A stretch of DNA of 49,120 bases from Luminiphilus sp. (lineage in GTDB: Bacteria > Pseudomonadota > Gammaproteobacteria > Pseudomonadales > Halieaceae): assembly GCA_016778045.1 (NCBI GenBank), contig JADHQG010000007.1:1-49120 (forward strand), written 5' to 3'. Positions within the stretch are counted from its first letter, which is position 1, and every line of letters begins with the position of its first letter. Under the pieces are notes generated by a model. That model searched no databases and was not told where the DNA came from. It was given only the letters and a program-made list of their open reading frames with translations. Of this stretch, positions 27,418-35,802 are shown one piece after another. Position numbers and translations under genes: made by a program.

Positions 27418-28164
27418 TCAGTGCGTTCGCTTCGGATGAGCGTGCAGGCTGACGCCTTTTAAAAACAGGCGCAAGGCCTCCCAATAGATGCCCGCCACCA
27501 CTTTAATGGTCATGAGAGGGTAGGTGAGAACGGCGCGCGGCGCCGAGCGTGCGTCGAGCGGCGCCGCTGTCAACGACAAGACGGCATCAAAGACCCGCCG
27601 ACCCTCTTCAAACAGGGCAATCTGAATAGTGAGGTCATCTTCAGGCGCGTTGCTATACCAACGATAAGTCATATTCATCGGGTTAAACGGTGACACGTGC
27701 AGTGACTTGTCGAATTCGGTGGCCAAAGGTGCGTTGGCGTCTGGGGCTTTCAGCACGTAGCTATGCCGCTCACCCCAGGGGGTGTTCGTCACTTCGGCCA
27801 CCACATACTCGAGCTGCTCACCGACGGTGTCATAACAGTAGTAAACGGCAATAGGGTTGTTCTGGTAGCCGAAGTATCGCCAGTTGGCGAGAAGATAAAT
27901 GGGCCCGGTTTGCTGGCAGCCGGTCTCCTCGTGGATCCGTTGCCGCACGGCGTCAACAAGCGGCGTGCTTTCCTCTCCCAGGAAATCCCTTCTCAGAAAT
28001 CGAGCGGGAGCCCAGCGTTTTGTGGACCAGAGGGGAAGTTGTGATATCAGCGTATCGAGCGATTCAAGCTCGACAAAAGGCATAAATACCTTGTACGAGA
28101 AAACATGCCTTTTTGGGGTATATCGCGCGTGGCGCAGGGTGCCCGAGTAAAGCTTGGCGCTCAC
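27418..28164 (-). CDS. DUF1365 protein
   Basis: 248 aa from GTG at 28164, which overlaps the preceding TGA (GTGA). The frame is open further upstream but only inside the FAD oxidoreductase gene. Family motifs include YSGTLRHARYTPKRHVFSYKVFM at the start, NWRYFGYQNNPIAVYYCYD in the middle and FNPMNMTYRW later. DUF1365 proteins almost always accompany a flavin amine-oxidase-like protein and a CFA-type methyltransferase. The biochemical role is unsettled. As I recall, genes of this type in the R. sphaeroides RpoE-ChrR regulon affect ChrR turnover and modified fatty acids. Confidence 0.92.
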   Translation of the reverse strand: MSAKLYSGTLRHARYTPKRHVFSYKVFMPFVELESLDTLISQLPLWSTKRWAPARFLRRDFLGEESTPLVDAVRQRIHEETGCQQTGPIYLLANWRYFGYQNNPIAVYYCYDTVGEQLEYVVAEVTNTPWGERHSYVLKAPDANAPLATEFDKSLHVSPFNPMNMTYRWYSNAPEDDLTIQIALFEEGRRVFDAVLSLTAAPLDARSAPRAVLTYPLMTIKVVAGIYWEALRLFLKGVSLHAHPKRTH

Positions 28165-29426
28165 GCGGCCATTCGGGCTGAAGCGCTCAGGCTCTCTGCA
28201 ACGCGTAGCCCGCTGCTCAGACCGTCCTCGTGAAAGCCATTCTGCCAGTACGCGCCGCAAAACCATGTGCCATTCCGCCCATTGATGTCGCCCCATCGCT
28301 GCTGTGCCTGCATACCCGCCAGTGTGAACTGCGGATGCGCATAATTAAAGCGGCCCAGTATGCGATGGGGGTTAACAGACGCCGTATCGTTCAAGGTGAC
28401 ACAGAATGTCTCCGGAGCATCGAGACCCTGCAAAATGTTCATGTTGTAGGTCACGGCTGCACGACCGTTACCGGGCTTCAGCCGGTAATTCCAGCTCGAC
28501 CAAGCTCGCTGGTTCTTTGGCAGCAACCGAGCGTCAGTGTGCAAAATGACCTCATTGTCGCGGTAGGGCAGAGCGCCCAGTATCGATCTCTCGTCTTCGG
28601 TGGGGTCGCCCAGCATCGCCAGCGCCTCGTTGGAGTGGGCGGCGATCACGACCTCATCAAATTCCCGCTGCAACCCATTGGTAAAGCGGACCGACACGGG
28701 CTTGCCCGGTGGCCGAAGAATAGTCTCTACCGGCATACGTGTGCGGATCGACTCGGCGAATTGCTGTGTCAGAGGGGCTAGGTACTCGCGGCTACCGCCC
28801 TCGACCACCCGCCACTGAGGCCGGTTCTTCAAGGACAGCAACCCGTGGTTGCGAAAGAAGCGGATGAAGAACTCGACGGGGAAATGTTGCGCGTCCTCAA
28901 AATCTGCGGACCAAATGGCCGATGTCATCGCTAGCAGATAGCTGCGGCTGAAATGCGCGCTGAAGCCGTTTCGCTCGAGGTACTCTCCCAAGGTCAGGTC
29001 TTGCGGTAATCGCCCTCCATCAAGATCGGCAACGGCCAGTTTGTTGAAACGCAAGATCTCCCTGATCATGCTGAGAAAGCTGGGTGAGAGCAGGTTGCCC
29101 CGCTGCGCGAACAAAGTATTGAGGTTGTTACCCGCATACTCCAGTCCGCTCACTTCATCACAGACCGAGAAGCCCATCGAAGTGGGTTTATTGGCCACGC
29201 CGAGCTCGTCGAATAGCTGGATGAGGTTGGGGTAATTGCGATCGTTATAAACAATAAAACCGGTGTCCACGGCGAACCGCCGCGTGCCGATCTGCACGTC
29301 GTAAGTGGCGGTGTGTCCGCCGATGCGGTCCCGGGCCTCGAAAACTTCTACGCGATGACCGCGCTTGGCTAGCTGGTAGGCGCATCCCAGCCCGGAGATG
29401 CCCGCTCCAATGACTGCAATGTGCAT
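28161..29426 (-). CDS. FAD-dependent amine-oxidase-like protein of the lipid operon
   Basis: 421 aa. The N-terminal dinucleotide-binding motif is VIGAGISGLGCAYQLAKRGHRVEVFEA, then RIGGHT, and a C-terminal FAD segment FCGAYWQNGFHEDGLSSGLRVAE. It is related to flavin-containing amine oxidases and desaturases and is described in many genomes as a cyclopropane or unsaturated fatty acid protein. GGAGG precedes the ATG by 9 bases. It is the first gene of the minus-strand operon, and an ECF-type promoter lies about 43 bases upstream. Confidence 0.93.
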   Translation of the reverse strand: MHIAVIGAGISGLGCAYQLAKRGHRVEVFEARDRIGGHTATYDVQIGTRRFAVDTGFIVYNDRNYPNLIQLFDELGVANKPTSMGFSVCDEVSGLEYAGNNLNTLFAQRGNLLSPSFLSMIREILRFNKLAVADLDGGRLPQDLTLGEYLERNGFSAHFSRSYLLAMTSAIWSADFEDAQHFPVEFFIRFFRNHGLLSLKNRPQWRVVEGGSREYLAPLTQQFAESIRTRMPVETILRPPGKPVSVRFTNGLQREFDEVVIAAHSNEALAMLGDPTEDERSILGALPYRDNEVILHTDARLLPKNQRAWSSWNYRLKPGNGRAAVTYNMNILQGLDAPETFCVTLNDTASVNPHRILGRFNYAHPQFTLAGMQAQQRWGDINGRNGTWFCGAYWQNGFHEDGLSSGLRVAESLSASARMAA

Positions 29427-29468
29427 CGCTGACGACCTCCGGCCACCAGACAGGGAATGGTTATGGCT

Positions 29469-29496
29469 GTTACGGGCCTCAGGGGTCGGCGGATCA
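29469..29496 (-). promoter_or_regulatory. RpoE/ChrR-type (ECF) promoter of the lipid operon
   Basis: On the minus strand the sequence is TGATCC (29496-29491), a 16-base spacer, then CGTAAC (29474-29469). TGATCC with a CGTA-type -10 element is what I recall for promoters of the RpoE group controlled by ChrR. Transcription should start near 29462, 36 bases before the oxidoreductase ATG. A CCCC-AAAA-GGGG hairpin (29500-29511) abuts the -35 side. Confidence 0.75.
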
Positions 29497-29625
29497 GGTC
29501 CCCAAAAGGGGGTACCGGAGGGCGATGTGCGCTCTGAAATGGCCTGTAAATAAGGTGTCTACTACGGTATCAAGCCGTTGCCAGTGCGTGTATCCTGTCC
29601 TACCGGGATGATGGTTTGACCTTTG

Positions 29626-30246
29626 ATGGCAAACGAAAAAGACGCAGGCAACGCTCAAGCTGCGAACGGCAACGGGAAGTGGAATGTCCCGACAGGCCGC
29701 CGCACGGACGAGTGGAGCACAGCGCTGGTGCTGATTGGTGAAAGTCAGGATCGGGGCGCCTTCACGCGTTTTTTCCGTCATTTTGCCCCGTTGATCAAAG
29801 CGTTTGCGCTGTCGGGGTCAAGTTTGTCAGCCACACACGCTGACGAGCTGGTGCAGGAGGTGATGCTAAAGGTCTGGCAAAAAGCCGGCGGCTTTAACCC
29901 CGAAAAAGCAGCTGCATCGACCTGGGTTTACACCATCGCGCGGAACTGCCGAACGGATATGTTCCGGCGTTTGCAGAAATTTGACACGCCGTTGGCCTCC
30001 GATGACTTTGAGCTGGAAAGCGAAGACGAGGAGTCCTTCGTGGTACTGCACACTCGCCGCGGCGCAGAGCGGGTTCGCGAACTGATGGGCGATTTGCCGC
30101 CTGATCAGGCACAAATCCTTGGTAAGGTGTATATGGAGGGCAAATCCCACTCTGAGGCCGCGGCAGAGCTCGACTTGCCTCTGGGTACGGTGAAATCTCG
30201 GGTGCGACTCGCCATCCAGAAGCTACAGGGGCTGATGGAGGCTTAA
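29626..30246 (+). CDS. rpoE: ECF sigma factor RpoE of the singlet-oxygen (ChrR-controlled) type
   Basis: 206 aa. Region 2 is visible as FTRFFRHFAPLIKAFAL...ADELVQEVMLKVWQKAGGF and STWVYTIARNCRTDMFRR. Region 4 is LPPDQAQILGKVYMEGKSHSEAAAELDLPLGTVKSRVRLAIQKL. The N-terminal about 30 residues are Asn/Gly rich and atypical. The ATG at 29626 is chosen over a TTG one codon upstream; the ribosome site is weak for both. It is paired with chrR and divergent from the lipid operon. I do not see a clear TGATCC-type promoter in front of it. Confidence 0.93.
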   Translation: MANEKDAGNAQAANGNGKWNVPTGRRTDEWSTALVLIGESQDRGAFTRFFRHFAPLIKAFALSGSSLSATHADELVQEVMLKVWQKAGGFNPEKAAASTWVYTIARNCRTDMFRRLQKFDTPLASDDFELESEDEESFVVLHTRRGAERVRELMGDLPPDQAQILGKVYMEGKSHSEAAAELDLPLGTVKSRVRLAIQKLQGLMEA

Positions 30247-30354
30247 ATGGCGGTGGTAATACCTCAGAAAGTCACAGGTTTATTAGTGTCCAGGAGTAAA
30301 CCGTTTGCGCGCGACCCTCGTAATGTGAACGTACATGAGAGCGGTTTGGATTAA
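30247..30354 (+). CDS. 35-codon ORF between rpoE and chrR
   Basis: The frame begins with ATG directly after the rpoE TAA and encodes 35 residues (MAVVIPQKVTGLLV... ending HESGLD). GGAGG at 30237-30241 stands 5 bases before the ATG, an excellent ribosome site inside the last rpoE codons. The stop (30352-30354) is in the same frame as chrR and 6 bases before its ATG, while chrR has no good ribosome site of its own. I do not recognise the peptide. It may be a small protein, a leader for translational coupling, or chance. Confidence 0.5.
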   Translation: MAVVIPQKVTGLLVSRSKPFARDPRNVNVHESGLD

Positions 30355-30360
30355 ATAGCG

Positions 30361-31014
30361 ATGGTCAAACATCACCCCCCTACAGATTTTTTGACGGAGT
30401 ACGCCGCCGGTGTACTACCCGTTGCGCAGTCCGCATGCGTTGCGGCACACCTCAGCTACTGTCAGCGATGTCGCCAGACGGTGGGCAAGCTTGAGGATAT
30501 AGGCGGCGCCCATCTGGAGCAGCTCGACCCGCAGCCGGTTGGTGAGTCGGTACTGGAGCGCGTGATGGCGCGCCTCGATGATCCCGAGCCCCTGCGCTAT
30601 GCAACCAGCGAGACGTCTGAAACAGCGCTACCTGGGTTACTAGATCGTTTGATCAACGGCGATTACGCCGATCTGGTGTGGAAGCGTGTTACGCAATCCC
30701 TGAGCATCAGTTACCTCAAAACCGGCGACCCCAATCACGAGTTTGCGTTGTATCGCATCGCTGAGGGTGGTCGCATCCCCGAACATACCCATGGCGGCAG
30801 CGAGATGACGCTGGTGTTGCGCGGTGGTTTTGCCGATGAGAGCGGTGAGTACCACCCGGGTGATTGCGTCGTTCGGGAGGGGTGGGATAAGCACACCCCG
30901 GTCGCACTGGAAGGTGAAGAGTGCATCTGTCTGGCGGTGCTGGATGCGCCCCTGAGATTCACTCGGTTGCGACACCGCTGGCTCAACCCGCTCCTGAAAC
31001 TCCGCGCGGGCTGA
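30361..31014 (+). CDS. chrR: Zinc anti-sigma factor ChrR
   Basis: 217 aa. The N-terminal zinc anti-sigma domain has His4/5, His30, Cys34 and Cys37 (HLSYCQRC). The C-terminal cupin domain has metal ligands His142, His144, Glu148 and His178 (EHTHGGSEM, DKHTP), offset by one from the ligands I recall in R. sphaeroides ChrR. It holds RpoE inactive and releases it on singlet oxygen, which needs the cupin domain. Unlike the usual tight or overlapping arrangement, it is separated from rpoE by 114 bases holding a short ORF. Confidence 0.94.
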   Translation: MVKHHPPTDFLTEYAAGVLPVAQSACVAAHLSYCQRCRQTVGKLEDIGGAHLEQLDPQPVGESVLERVMARLDDPEPLRYATSETSETALPGLLDRLINGDYADLVWKRVTQSLSISYLKTGDPNHEFALYRIAEGGRIPEHTHGGSEMTLVLRGGFADESGEYHPGDCVVREGWDKHTPVALEGEECICLAVLDAPLRFTRLRHRWLNPLLKLRAG

Positions 31015-31107
31015 TCTTTCACCGACTCGTCTCCAGTGGCGCTGCGGGGCACTGCTCCTATCAAGCGACCGCCTCAATAATCAGCCGACTGGAAATCCAA
31101 TAACACC

Positions 31108-31124
31108 GGGATCGCGGTGATCCC
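31108..31124. repeat. Inverted repeat upstream of pntAA
   Basis: GGGATC (31108-31113), GCGGT, GATCCC (31119-31124) forms a perfect 6-bp stem, 24 bases before the pntAA ATG. An alternative pairing CACCG/CGGTG overlaps it. There is no T-run. It could be an operator, an RNA hairpin in the leader, or a weak end to the chrR transcript. Confidence 0.4.
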
Positions 31125-31147
31125 ATAAAAACCAGGCGAACTTCACT

Positions 31148-32290
31148 ATGCAATTAGTCATACCCCGTGAAACCCAACCGGGAGAGAATCGCGTCTCTGC
31201 GACTCCCGAGACGGTGAAAAAATTGGTGCGGCTCGGTGCAGAAATAGTTGTTGAATCGGGTGCGGGCGCAGGTGCCGGCATCAGCGATGCAGACTACGAA
31301 GCAGCGGGCGCCAGCATCGGTTCTGATCGCTCAGCATTGCTAGGCAGTGCCGACATGGTGCTACGGCTGCGCAAGCCAGAGATGGACGAGATCAGCCAGC
31401 TGAAGGCCGGCTGTATTCACGTCTCCTACCTCGACCCGTTCAACGAGAAAGATCTGATCAAGGCCTTTGCCAGCCAGAACGTGACGGCGGTGAGCATGGA
31501 GATGATCCCTCGCTCAACCCGCAGCCAGAAGATGGATGCGCTGAGCTCTCAGGCCAATCTGGCCGGGTACATGGCAGTGATGTTGGCGGCGAATAACATG
31601 CCTAGCATCATGCCGATGATGATGACACCTGCCGGTACACTGAAGCCTGCCAAGGTGTTCATCATTGGCGCAGGGGTAGCAGGCCTGCAGGCCATCGCTA
31701 CCGCGAAGCGCCTAGGCGCTCGCGTCACCGCATTTGATACCCGCCCGGTGGTGGCGGAGCAGGTCCAGTCGTTGGGCGCGAAGTTCCTTGAGATCGACTT
31801 GGGCGACACGGGCCAAACGGCCGATGGCTACGCCAAAGAGCTGACTCCCGAGCAGGTCGAGATGCAGCGTCAGGCGCAGAAAGCGGTGATTGCTGACTCT
31901 GATGTGGTCATTACGACGGCGCAGGTGTTTGGTCGCAAGCCGCCAGTGTTGGTCACCGCCGACATGGTCGAGGGCATGTCCCCGGGGTCTGTGATCGTTG
32001 ATATGGCCGCCGAGACTGGCGGTAACGTCGAAGGCTCGGTGCCTGACGAGGTGGTCGAGGTCAACGGCGTGACGATTGTGGGTACCGCGAATCTCGCCAA
32101 CCTGGCGCCTCGCGATGCGACCCAGATGTACGCGAGCAACATGTTTAACCTCGTAGAGGACACTTGGGATGAGGAGGCTAAGCAGTTTGTGCTTGACCTT
32201 GAGAACGACATTTTGCCGGGCTGTGTAATCACACACGGCGGAGCCGTTGTTCACCCCACCATTAAAGATATTATCGAGGGAGGCAACTGA
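31148..32290 (+). CDS. pntAA: NAD(P) transhydrogenase subunit alpha part 1 (PntAA)
   Basis: 380 aa. The NAD(H)-binding domain I of the proton-translocating transhydrogenase, as the separate subunit of three-gene systems. Features are the alanine-dehydrogenase-like N-terminus (PRETQPGENRVSATPETVKKL), the RSQKMDALSSQANLAGY loop, and the Rossmann motif VFIIGAGVAGLQAIATAKRLGA. With PntAB and PntB it makes NADPH from NADH using the proton gradient. It is the first gene of pntAA-pntAB-pntB, directly after chrR. Confidence 0.96.
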   Translation: MQLVIPRETQPGENRVSATPETVKKLVRLGAEIVVESGAGAGAGISDADYEAAGASIGSDRSALLGSADMVLRLRKPEMDEISQLKAGCIHVSYLDPFNEKDLIKAFASQNVTAVSMEMIPRSTRSQKMDALSSQANLAGYMAVMLAANNMPSIMPMMMTPAGTLKPAKVFIIGAGVAGLQAIATAKRLGARVTAFDTRPVVAEQVQSLGAKFLEIDLGDTGQTADGYAKELTPEQVEMQRQAQKAVIADSDVVITTAQVFGRKPPVLVTADMVEGMSPGSVIVDMAAETGGNVEGSVPDEVVEVNGVTIVGTANLANLAPRDATQMYASNMFNLVEDTWDEEAKQFVLDLENDILPGCVITHGGAVVHPTIKDIIEGGN

Positions 32291-32291
32291 T

Positions 32292-32576
32292 ATGTCCGGC
32301 GCAGAGTATTTGCTGTTTATCCTGATGTTGTCGATTTTCCTCGGCTTCGAACTGATCAACAAAGTTCCCGCGACGCTGCACACCCCCTTGATGTCGGGTG
32401 CCAACGCGATCTCCGGTATTACTGTAGTCGGTGCGGTGGCATTGGCAGGGACCGGTAGCGAGACCATGGCCATGTGGCTAGGGGTCGGTGCGGTCACTTT
32501 GGCCAGCATCAACGTTGTGGGCGGTTACATGGTGACCGATCGCATGCTCGGCTTCTTCAAGAAGAAGGAGGACTGA
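32292..32576 (+). CDS. pntAB: NAD(P) transhydrogenase subunit alpha part 2 (PntAB)
   Basis: 94 aa with about three membrane helices (LLFILMLSIFLGFEL, ANAISGITVVGAVALAG, WLGVGAVTLASINVVGGYMV) and a basic C-terminus. It is the N-terminal half of the membrane domain. The ATG at 32292 (MSGAEYLLF) follows the pntAA TGA by one base. A frame open further upstream overlaps pntAA and has no family resemblance. pntB follows after 2 bases. Confidence 0.95.
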   Translation: MSGAEYLLFILMLSIFLGFELINKVPATLHTPLMSGANAISGITVVGAVALAGTGSETMAMWLGVGAVTLASINVVGGYMVTDRMLGFFKKKED

Positions 32577-32578
32577 TC

Positions 32579-33937
32579 ATGACCACTGAATTAATTACTC
32601 AACTGGGTTACGTCCTCGCAGCAGGCCTGTTCATTTTTGGCCTGAAAATGCTGGGCTCTCCGGCAACGGCCCGCCGCGGCAACATGATTTCCGCCATCGG
32701 CATGCTGGTGGCGATTGTCGCGGCGCTCCTTGATCAGGGCATTGTCGACTTTACGTATATCGCGGCCGGTATGGTTGTAGGTGGCGCCATCGGTGCTATC
32801 GCCGCTCGCGCGGTTGCCATGACCTCGATGCCTGAAATGGTGGCGCTGTTCAATGGCCTTGGTGGCGCGGCTTCACTGCTGGTCGGTTGGGCGGCACTGT
32901 CACCCGATTCGGCCACCTTCACACTGGTCACGATCGTGCTGTCGATCCTGATCGGCGGTGTGACCCTGACCGGTTCATTAGTGGCATACGGCAAGCTATC
33001 TGAGACGATCGGTAGCGGTGCGATCACCTTCTCTGGCCAACAGATCGTCAACTCGCTGGTGGTGCTGGGGATCTTCGGCGGCGCGGTGATGTTCTGCATG
33101 AACCCCACTGATCCCAACTGGCTTTACATGGTGATTGGTCTCGCGCTGCTGTTCGGCATCATGGCGGTCATTCCGATTGGTGGTGCGGATATGCCGGTGG
33201 TGATCTCACTGCTGAATTCTTATTCAGGTTTGGCGGCGTGTGCGGCGGGTTTTGCCATCAACAACAACGCGCTGATTGTCGCGGGCTCGTTGGTGGGTGC
33301 CTCGGGCATCATCCTGACCCAGATTATGTGTAAGGCGATGAACCGCTCGCTCTCCAACGTCCTGTTCTCTGGCTTTGCCAGCGTTTCGAGTGAGGAGACG
33401 GTGGTCGAAGGCGAGATCAAGCCGATCTCGGTGGAAGACGCCTACTACGTCCTCGAAGCGGCGACCAATGTGGCCATCATTCCTGGCTACGGTATGGCGG
33501 TTGCTCAAGCGCAGCACGTGGTCAAAGAGCTCACTGAACTGCTCGAGAACAACGGCTGTGAAGTCAACTTCGGCATCCACCCCGTTGCAGGCCGAATGCC
33601 GGGCCATATGAACGTGCTCCTGGCAGAGGCAGATGTGCCGTACGACCAACTCCTTGAGATGGATGAGATCAACCCGCGAATGGAGACGGTAGACGTGGCG
33701 ATTGTCATCGGCGCCAATGACGTGGTGAACCCTGCGGCGCGCGAAGTCGAGTCCTCGCCAATCTACGGCATGCCGGTGATCAACGTGGCGGATGCTCGCA
33801 CCGTATTCGTACTGAAGCGTTCCATGGCCTCTGGCTTTGCAGGTATCGAGAACCCGCTGTTCTACAAAGAGAACACTCGAATGCTGTTTGGCGATGCGAA
33901 AGAGAGCATTGGCGGTCTGGTCCGCGAATTTAGCTGA
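32579..33937 (+). CDS. pntB: NAD(P) transhydrogenase subunit beta (PntB)
   Basis: 452 aa. About nine membrane helices form the proton channel (GYVLAAGLFIFGLKMLGSP onward), followed by the NADP-binding domain III from about residue 275 (PGYGMAVAQAQHVV, HPVAGRMPGHMNVLLAEA, VIGANDVVNPAA). The ATG at 32579 has AAGGAGG upstream, overlapping the end of pntAB. A terminator follows the stop within 20-50 bases. Confidence 0.97.
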   Translation: MTTELITQLGYVLAAGLFIFGLKMLGSPATARRGNMISAIGMLVAIVAALLDQGIVDFTYIAAGMVVGGAIGAIAARAVAMTSMPEMVALFNGLGGAASLLVGWAALSPDSATFTLVTIVLSILIGGVTLTGSLVAYGKLSETIGSGAITFSGQQIVNSLVVLGIFGGAVMFCMNPTDPNWLYMVIGLALLFGIMAVIPIGGADMPVVISLLNSYSGLAACAAGFAINNNALIVAGSLVGASGIILTQIMCKAMNRSLSNVLFSGFASVSSEETVVEGEIKPISVEDAYYVLEAATNVAIIPGYGMAVAQAQHVVKELTELLENNGCEVNFGIHPVAGRMPGHMNVLLAEADVPYDQLLEMDEINPRMETVDVAIVIGANDVVNPAAREVESSPIYGMPVINVADARTVFVLKRSMASGFAGIENPLFYKENTRMLFGDAKESIGGLVREFS

Positions 33938-33955
33938 TTTACTGATTGCGTGATG

Positions 33956-33982
33956 AAACCCCGCCCAGTGCGGGGTTTTTTT
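33956..33982 (+). terminator. Intrinsic terminator after pntB
   Basis: AAACCCCGC, loop CCAGT, GCGGGG followed by seven T residues. The A/T flanks make it bidirectional, so it can also end the convergent ABC exporter transcript. Confidence 0.92.
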
Positions 33983-33990
33983 ATGCCTGT

Positions 33991-35802
33991 CTAACTGGCG
34001 TGCTCGGCCTGGAACTGTAGGCGCGCGAGGCGCTGATAGAGCTCGCAGCGTTTCATCAGCTCATCGTGGGGCCCGCTGTCAACGACTTGCCCTTCACTCA
34101 TCACCACGATGCGATCTGCGTTGATCACGGTAGAGAGGCGGTGAGCGATGATAATGGTGGTGCGCTCTCGCATGATCTCGGTCAGTGCCTGTTGCACGTG
34201 CCACTCGCTCTCGGTGTCGAGCGCGCTGGTGGCCTCATCGAGCAGCAACAGCTCGGGGTCGCTCAGGATGGCGCGCGCCAAGGCGATGCGTTGGCGTTGG
34301 CCCCCTGATAGCCGGACACCCTGCGCCCCCAAATGGCTCTGATAGCGATCCGGTAGCGTGTCAATAAATTCATGGGCGTGCGCCATGTGCGCAGCGGCCT
34401 CCACCGCGGCCTCGGTCGGCTCGTTGGCGCCGTAGGCGATGTTGTAGAAGATATCCCCGGAAAAGAGCGTCGGCTGTTGCGGGACCAGCGCAATCTTCTG
34501 ACGCCAAGCATCCAGCGAGATCTCCCGGAGATCCATACCACCAAATCGAATGGCGCCGGCGATGGGGTCGTAGAACCTCAGCATTAACTCAAAAACGGTG
34601 GACTTGCCGGCCCCCGATGGCCCGACCAACGCGACGGATTCGCCGTGTTGGATGTCCAGCGTGAAGTCACTGAGTGCAGGGTGGGTAGGCCGGCTCGGGT
34701 AGGCAAAGTGCACCCCCTCGAAGCTCAAAGCCGTTTGATTGGCGGGCGCGTGCGTGCCGGTATCGGGGATTTCACTGGTCTCGGCGAGGAGCTCCATCAA
34801 GCGCTCTGCAGCGCCTGCTGCGCGCTGCAGATCACCCCATACCTCTGAGAGCGTCGCAAAAGCGGTGCCCACCATCACTGCATAAAAAACGAAAGCCCCC
34901 AGTTCGCCGCCGGTCATGCGGCCTTCGATCACATCTAGGCCACCGGTCCACATCATGCCGACCATGCCGCCCATCAATAGGAAGATGGCGAAGCCGGTTA
35001 ATAAAGCCCGCTGATACACCCGAGCGCGAGCGACGAAAAATGCTTGCTCAACGTCGCGGCCAAAGGCATTTTTCTCGGCGGCCTCGCGGTTGAAGCTTTG
35101 CACCACCTTGATCGACTGAAATATTTCTCCCGCGTGGCTTCCCACCTCGGCAATGGTCTGCTGACTCTTATTAGACAGTTTTCGCACACGGCGACCAAAT
35201 ATGAGAATGGGTACCAGCGTCACGGGCACGGCAACCAAAATCACCAGGCTAAGCTTCAGGTTGGTAATCACCATGAGGGTCAGTGCGCCAGTAAGTGTCA
35301 GCGCGTTACGGGCAGCAAGACTTACTGACGAGCCAATGAGAGTTTGTAGCAGGGTTGTATCCGTGGTCAGGCGAGACATGATCTCGCCCGAGTGATTGCT
35401 TTCAAAATAGCTCGGCTGCAGGTGCACCAGATTGTTGAAAACGGCGCTGCGAAGGTCAGCGCTGACGCGCTCTCCCAGCCAGGAAACAAGGTAGAACCGG
35501 ATCATGGCGCCAATCGCCATCGCGACGCCGACAATCAGCATAAAGATCACCGCTTTGTAGAGGCCCGCAGCATCGGCACCGGCAAAGCCTTCATCGATGA
35601 GTAATTGCACTCCGTAACCCAGCGTCAGCTGAGCACCCGCGGTAAATACCAGTGCCGTACTGGCGGCGATCAAACGACCCTTGTGTGGCCAGAGAAAACC
35701 CAACAGCTGTTTAAGCGGCGCAAGTGACTTCGCACGTGGCGCTTCCTCACCGCGAGTGGTCGAGGCCTTGTTGGGTAGCGTTTCGGTCGGTGATTCAGTC
35801 AC
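33991..35802 (-). CDS. ABC exporter, MsbA/ABCB-type half transporter
   Basis: 603 aa, a permease-ATPase fusion. Six membrane helices (about 40-325) precede the ATPase domain with Walker A GPSGAGKST, Q-loop VPQQPTLF, signature LSGGQRQRIALARA, Walker B LLLLDEATSALD and the H-loop AHRLST. It works as a homodimer and may export lipids, peptides or drugs; the substrate is unknown. It is not the essential msbA, as no lpxK lies alongside. A single gene, convergent with pntB. Confidence 0.9.
   Translation of the reverse strand: MTESPTETLPNKASTTRGEEAPRAKSLAPLKQLLGFLWPHKGRLIAASTALVFTAGAQLTLGYGVQLLIDEGFAGADAAGLYKAVIFMLIVGVAMAIGAMIRFYLVSWLGERVSADLRSAVFNNLVHLQPSYFESNHSGEIMSRLTTDTTLLQTLIGSSVSLAARNALTLTGALTLMVITNLKLSLVILVAVPVTLVPILIFGRRVRKLSNKSQQTIAEVGSHAGEIFQSIKVVQSFNREAAEKNAFGRDVEQAFFVARARVYQRALLTGFAIFLLMGGMVGMMWTGGLDVIEGRMTGGELGAFVFYAVMVGTAFATLSEVWGDLQRAAGAAERLMELLAETSEIPDTGTHAPANQTALSFEGVHFAYPSRPTHPALSDFTLDIQHGESVALVGPSGAGKSTVFELMLRFYDPIAGAIRFGGMDLREISLDAWRQKIALVPQQPTLFSGDIFYNIAYGANEPTEAAVEAAAHMAHAHEFIDTLPDRYQSHLGAQGVRLSGGQRQRIALARAILSDPELLLLDEATSALDTESEWHVQQALTEIMRERTTIIIAHRLSTVINADRIVVMSEGQVVDSGPHDELMKRCELYQRLARLQFQAEHAS

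Noticed and set aside
27418-28296. Longer DUF1365 protein starting at 28296
   Set aside because: The extra 44 residues lie entirely within the FAD oxidoreductase gene. The GTG at 28164 forms a GTGA overlap and starts at the family N-terminus.
29565-29592. Plus-strand ECF promoter for rpoE using CGGTAT or CGTGTA as -10
   Set aside because: No TGATCC-like -35 stands 15-17 bases upstream of either.
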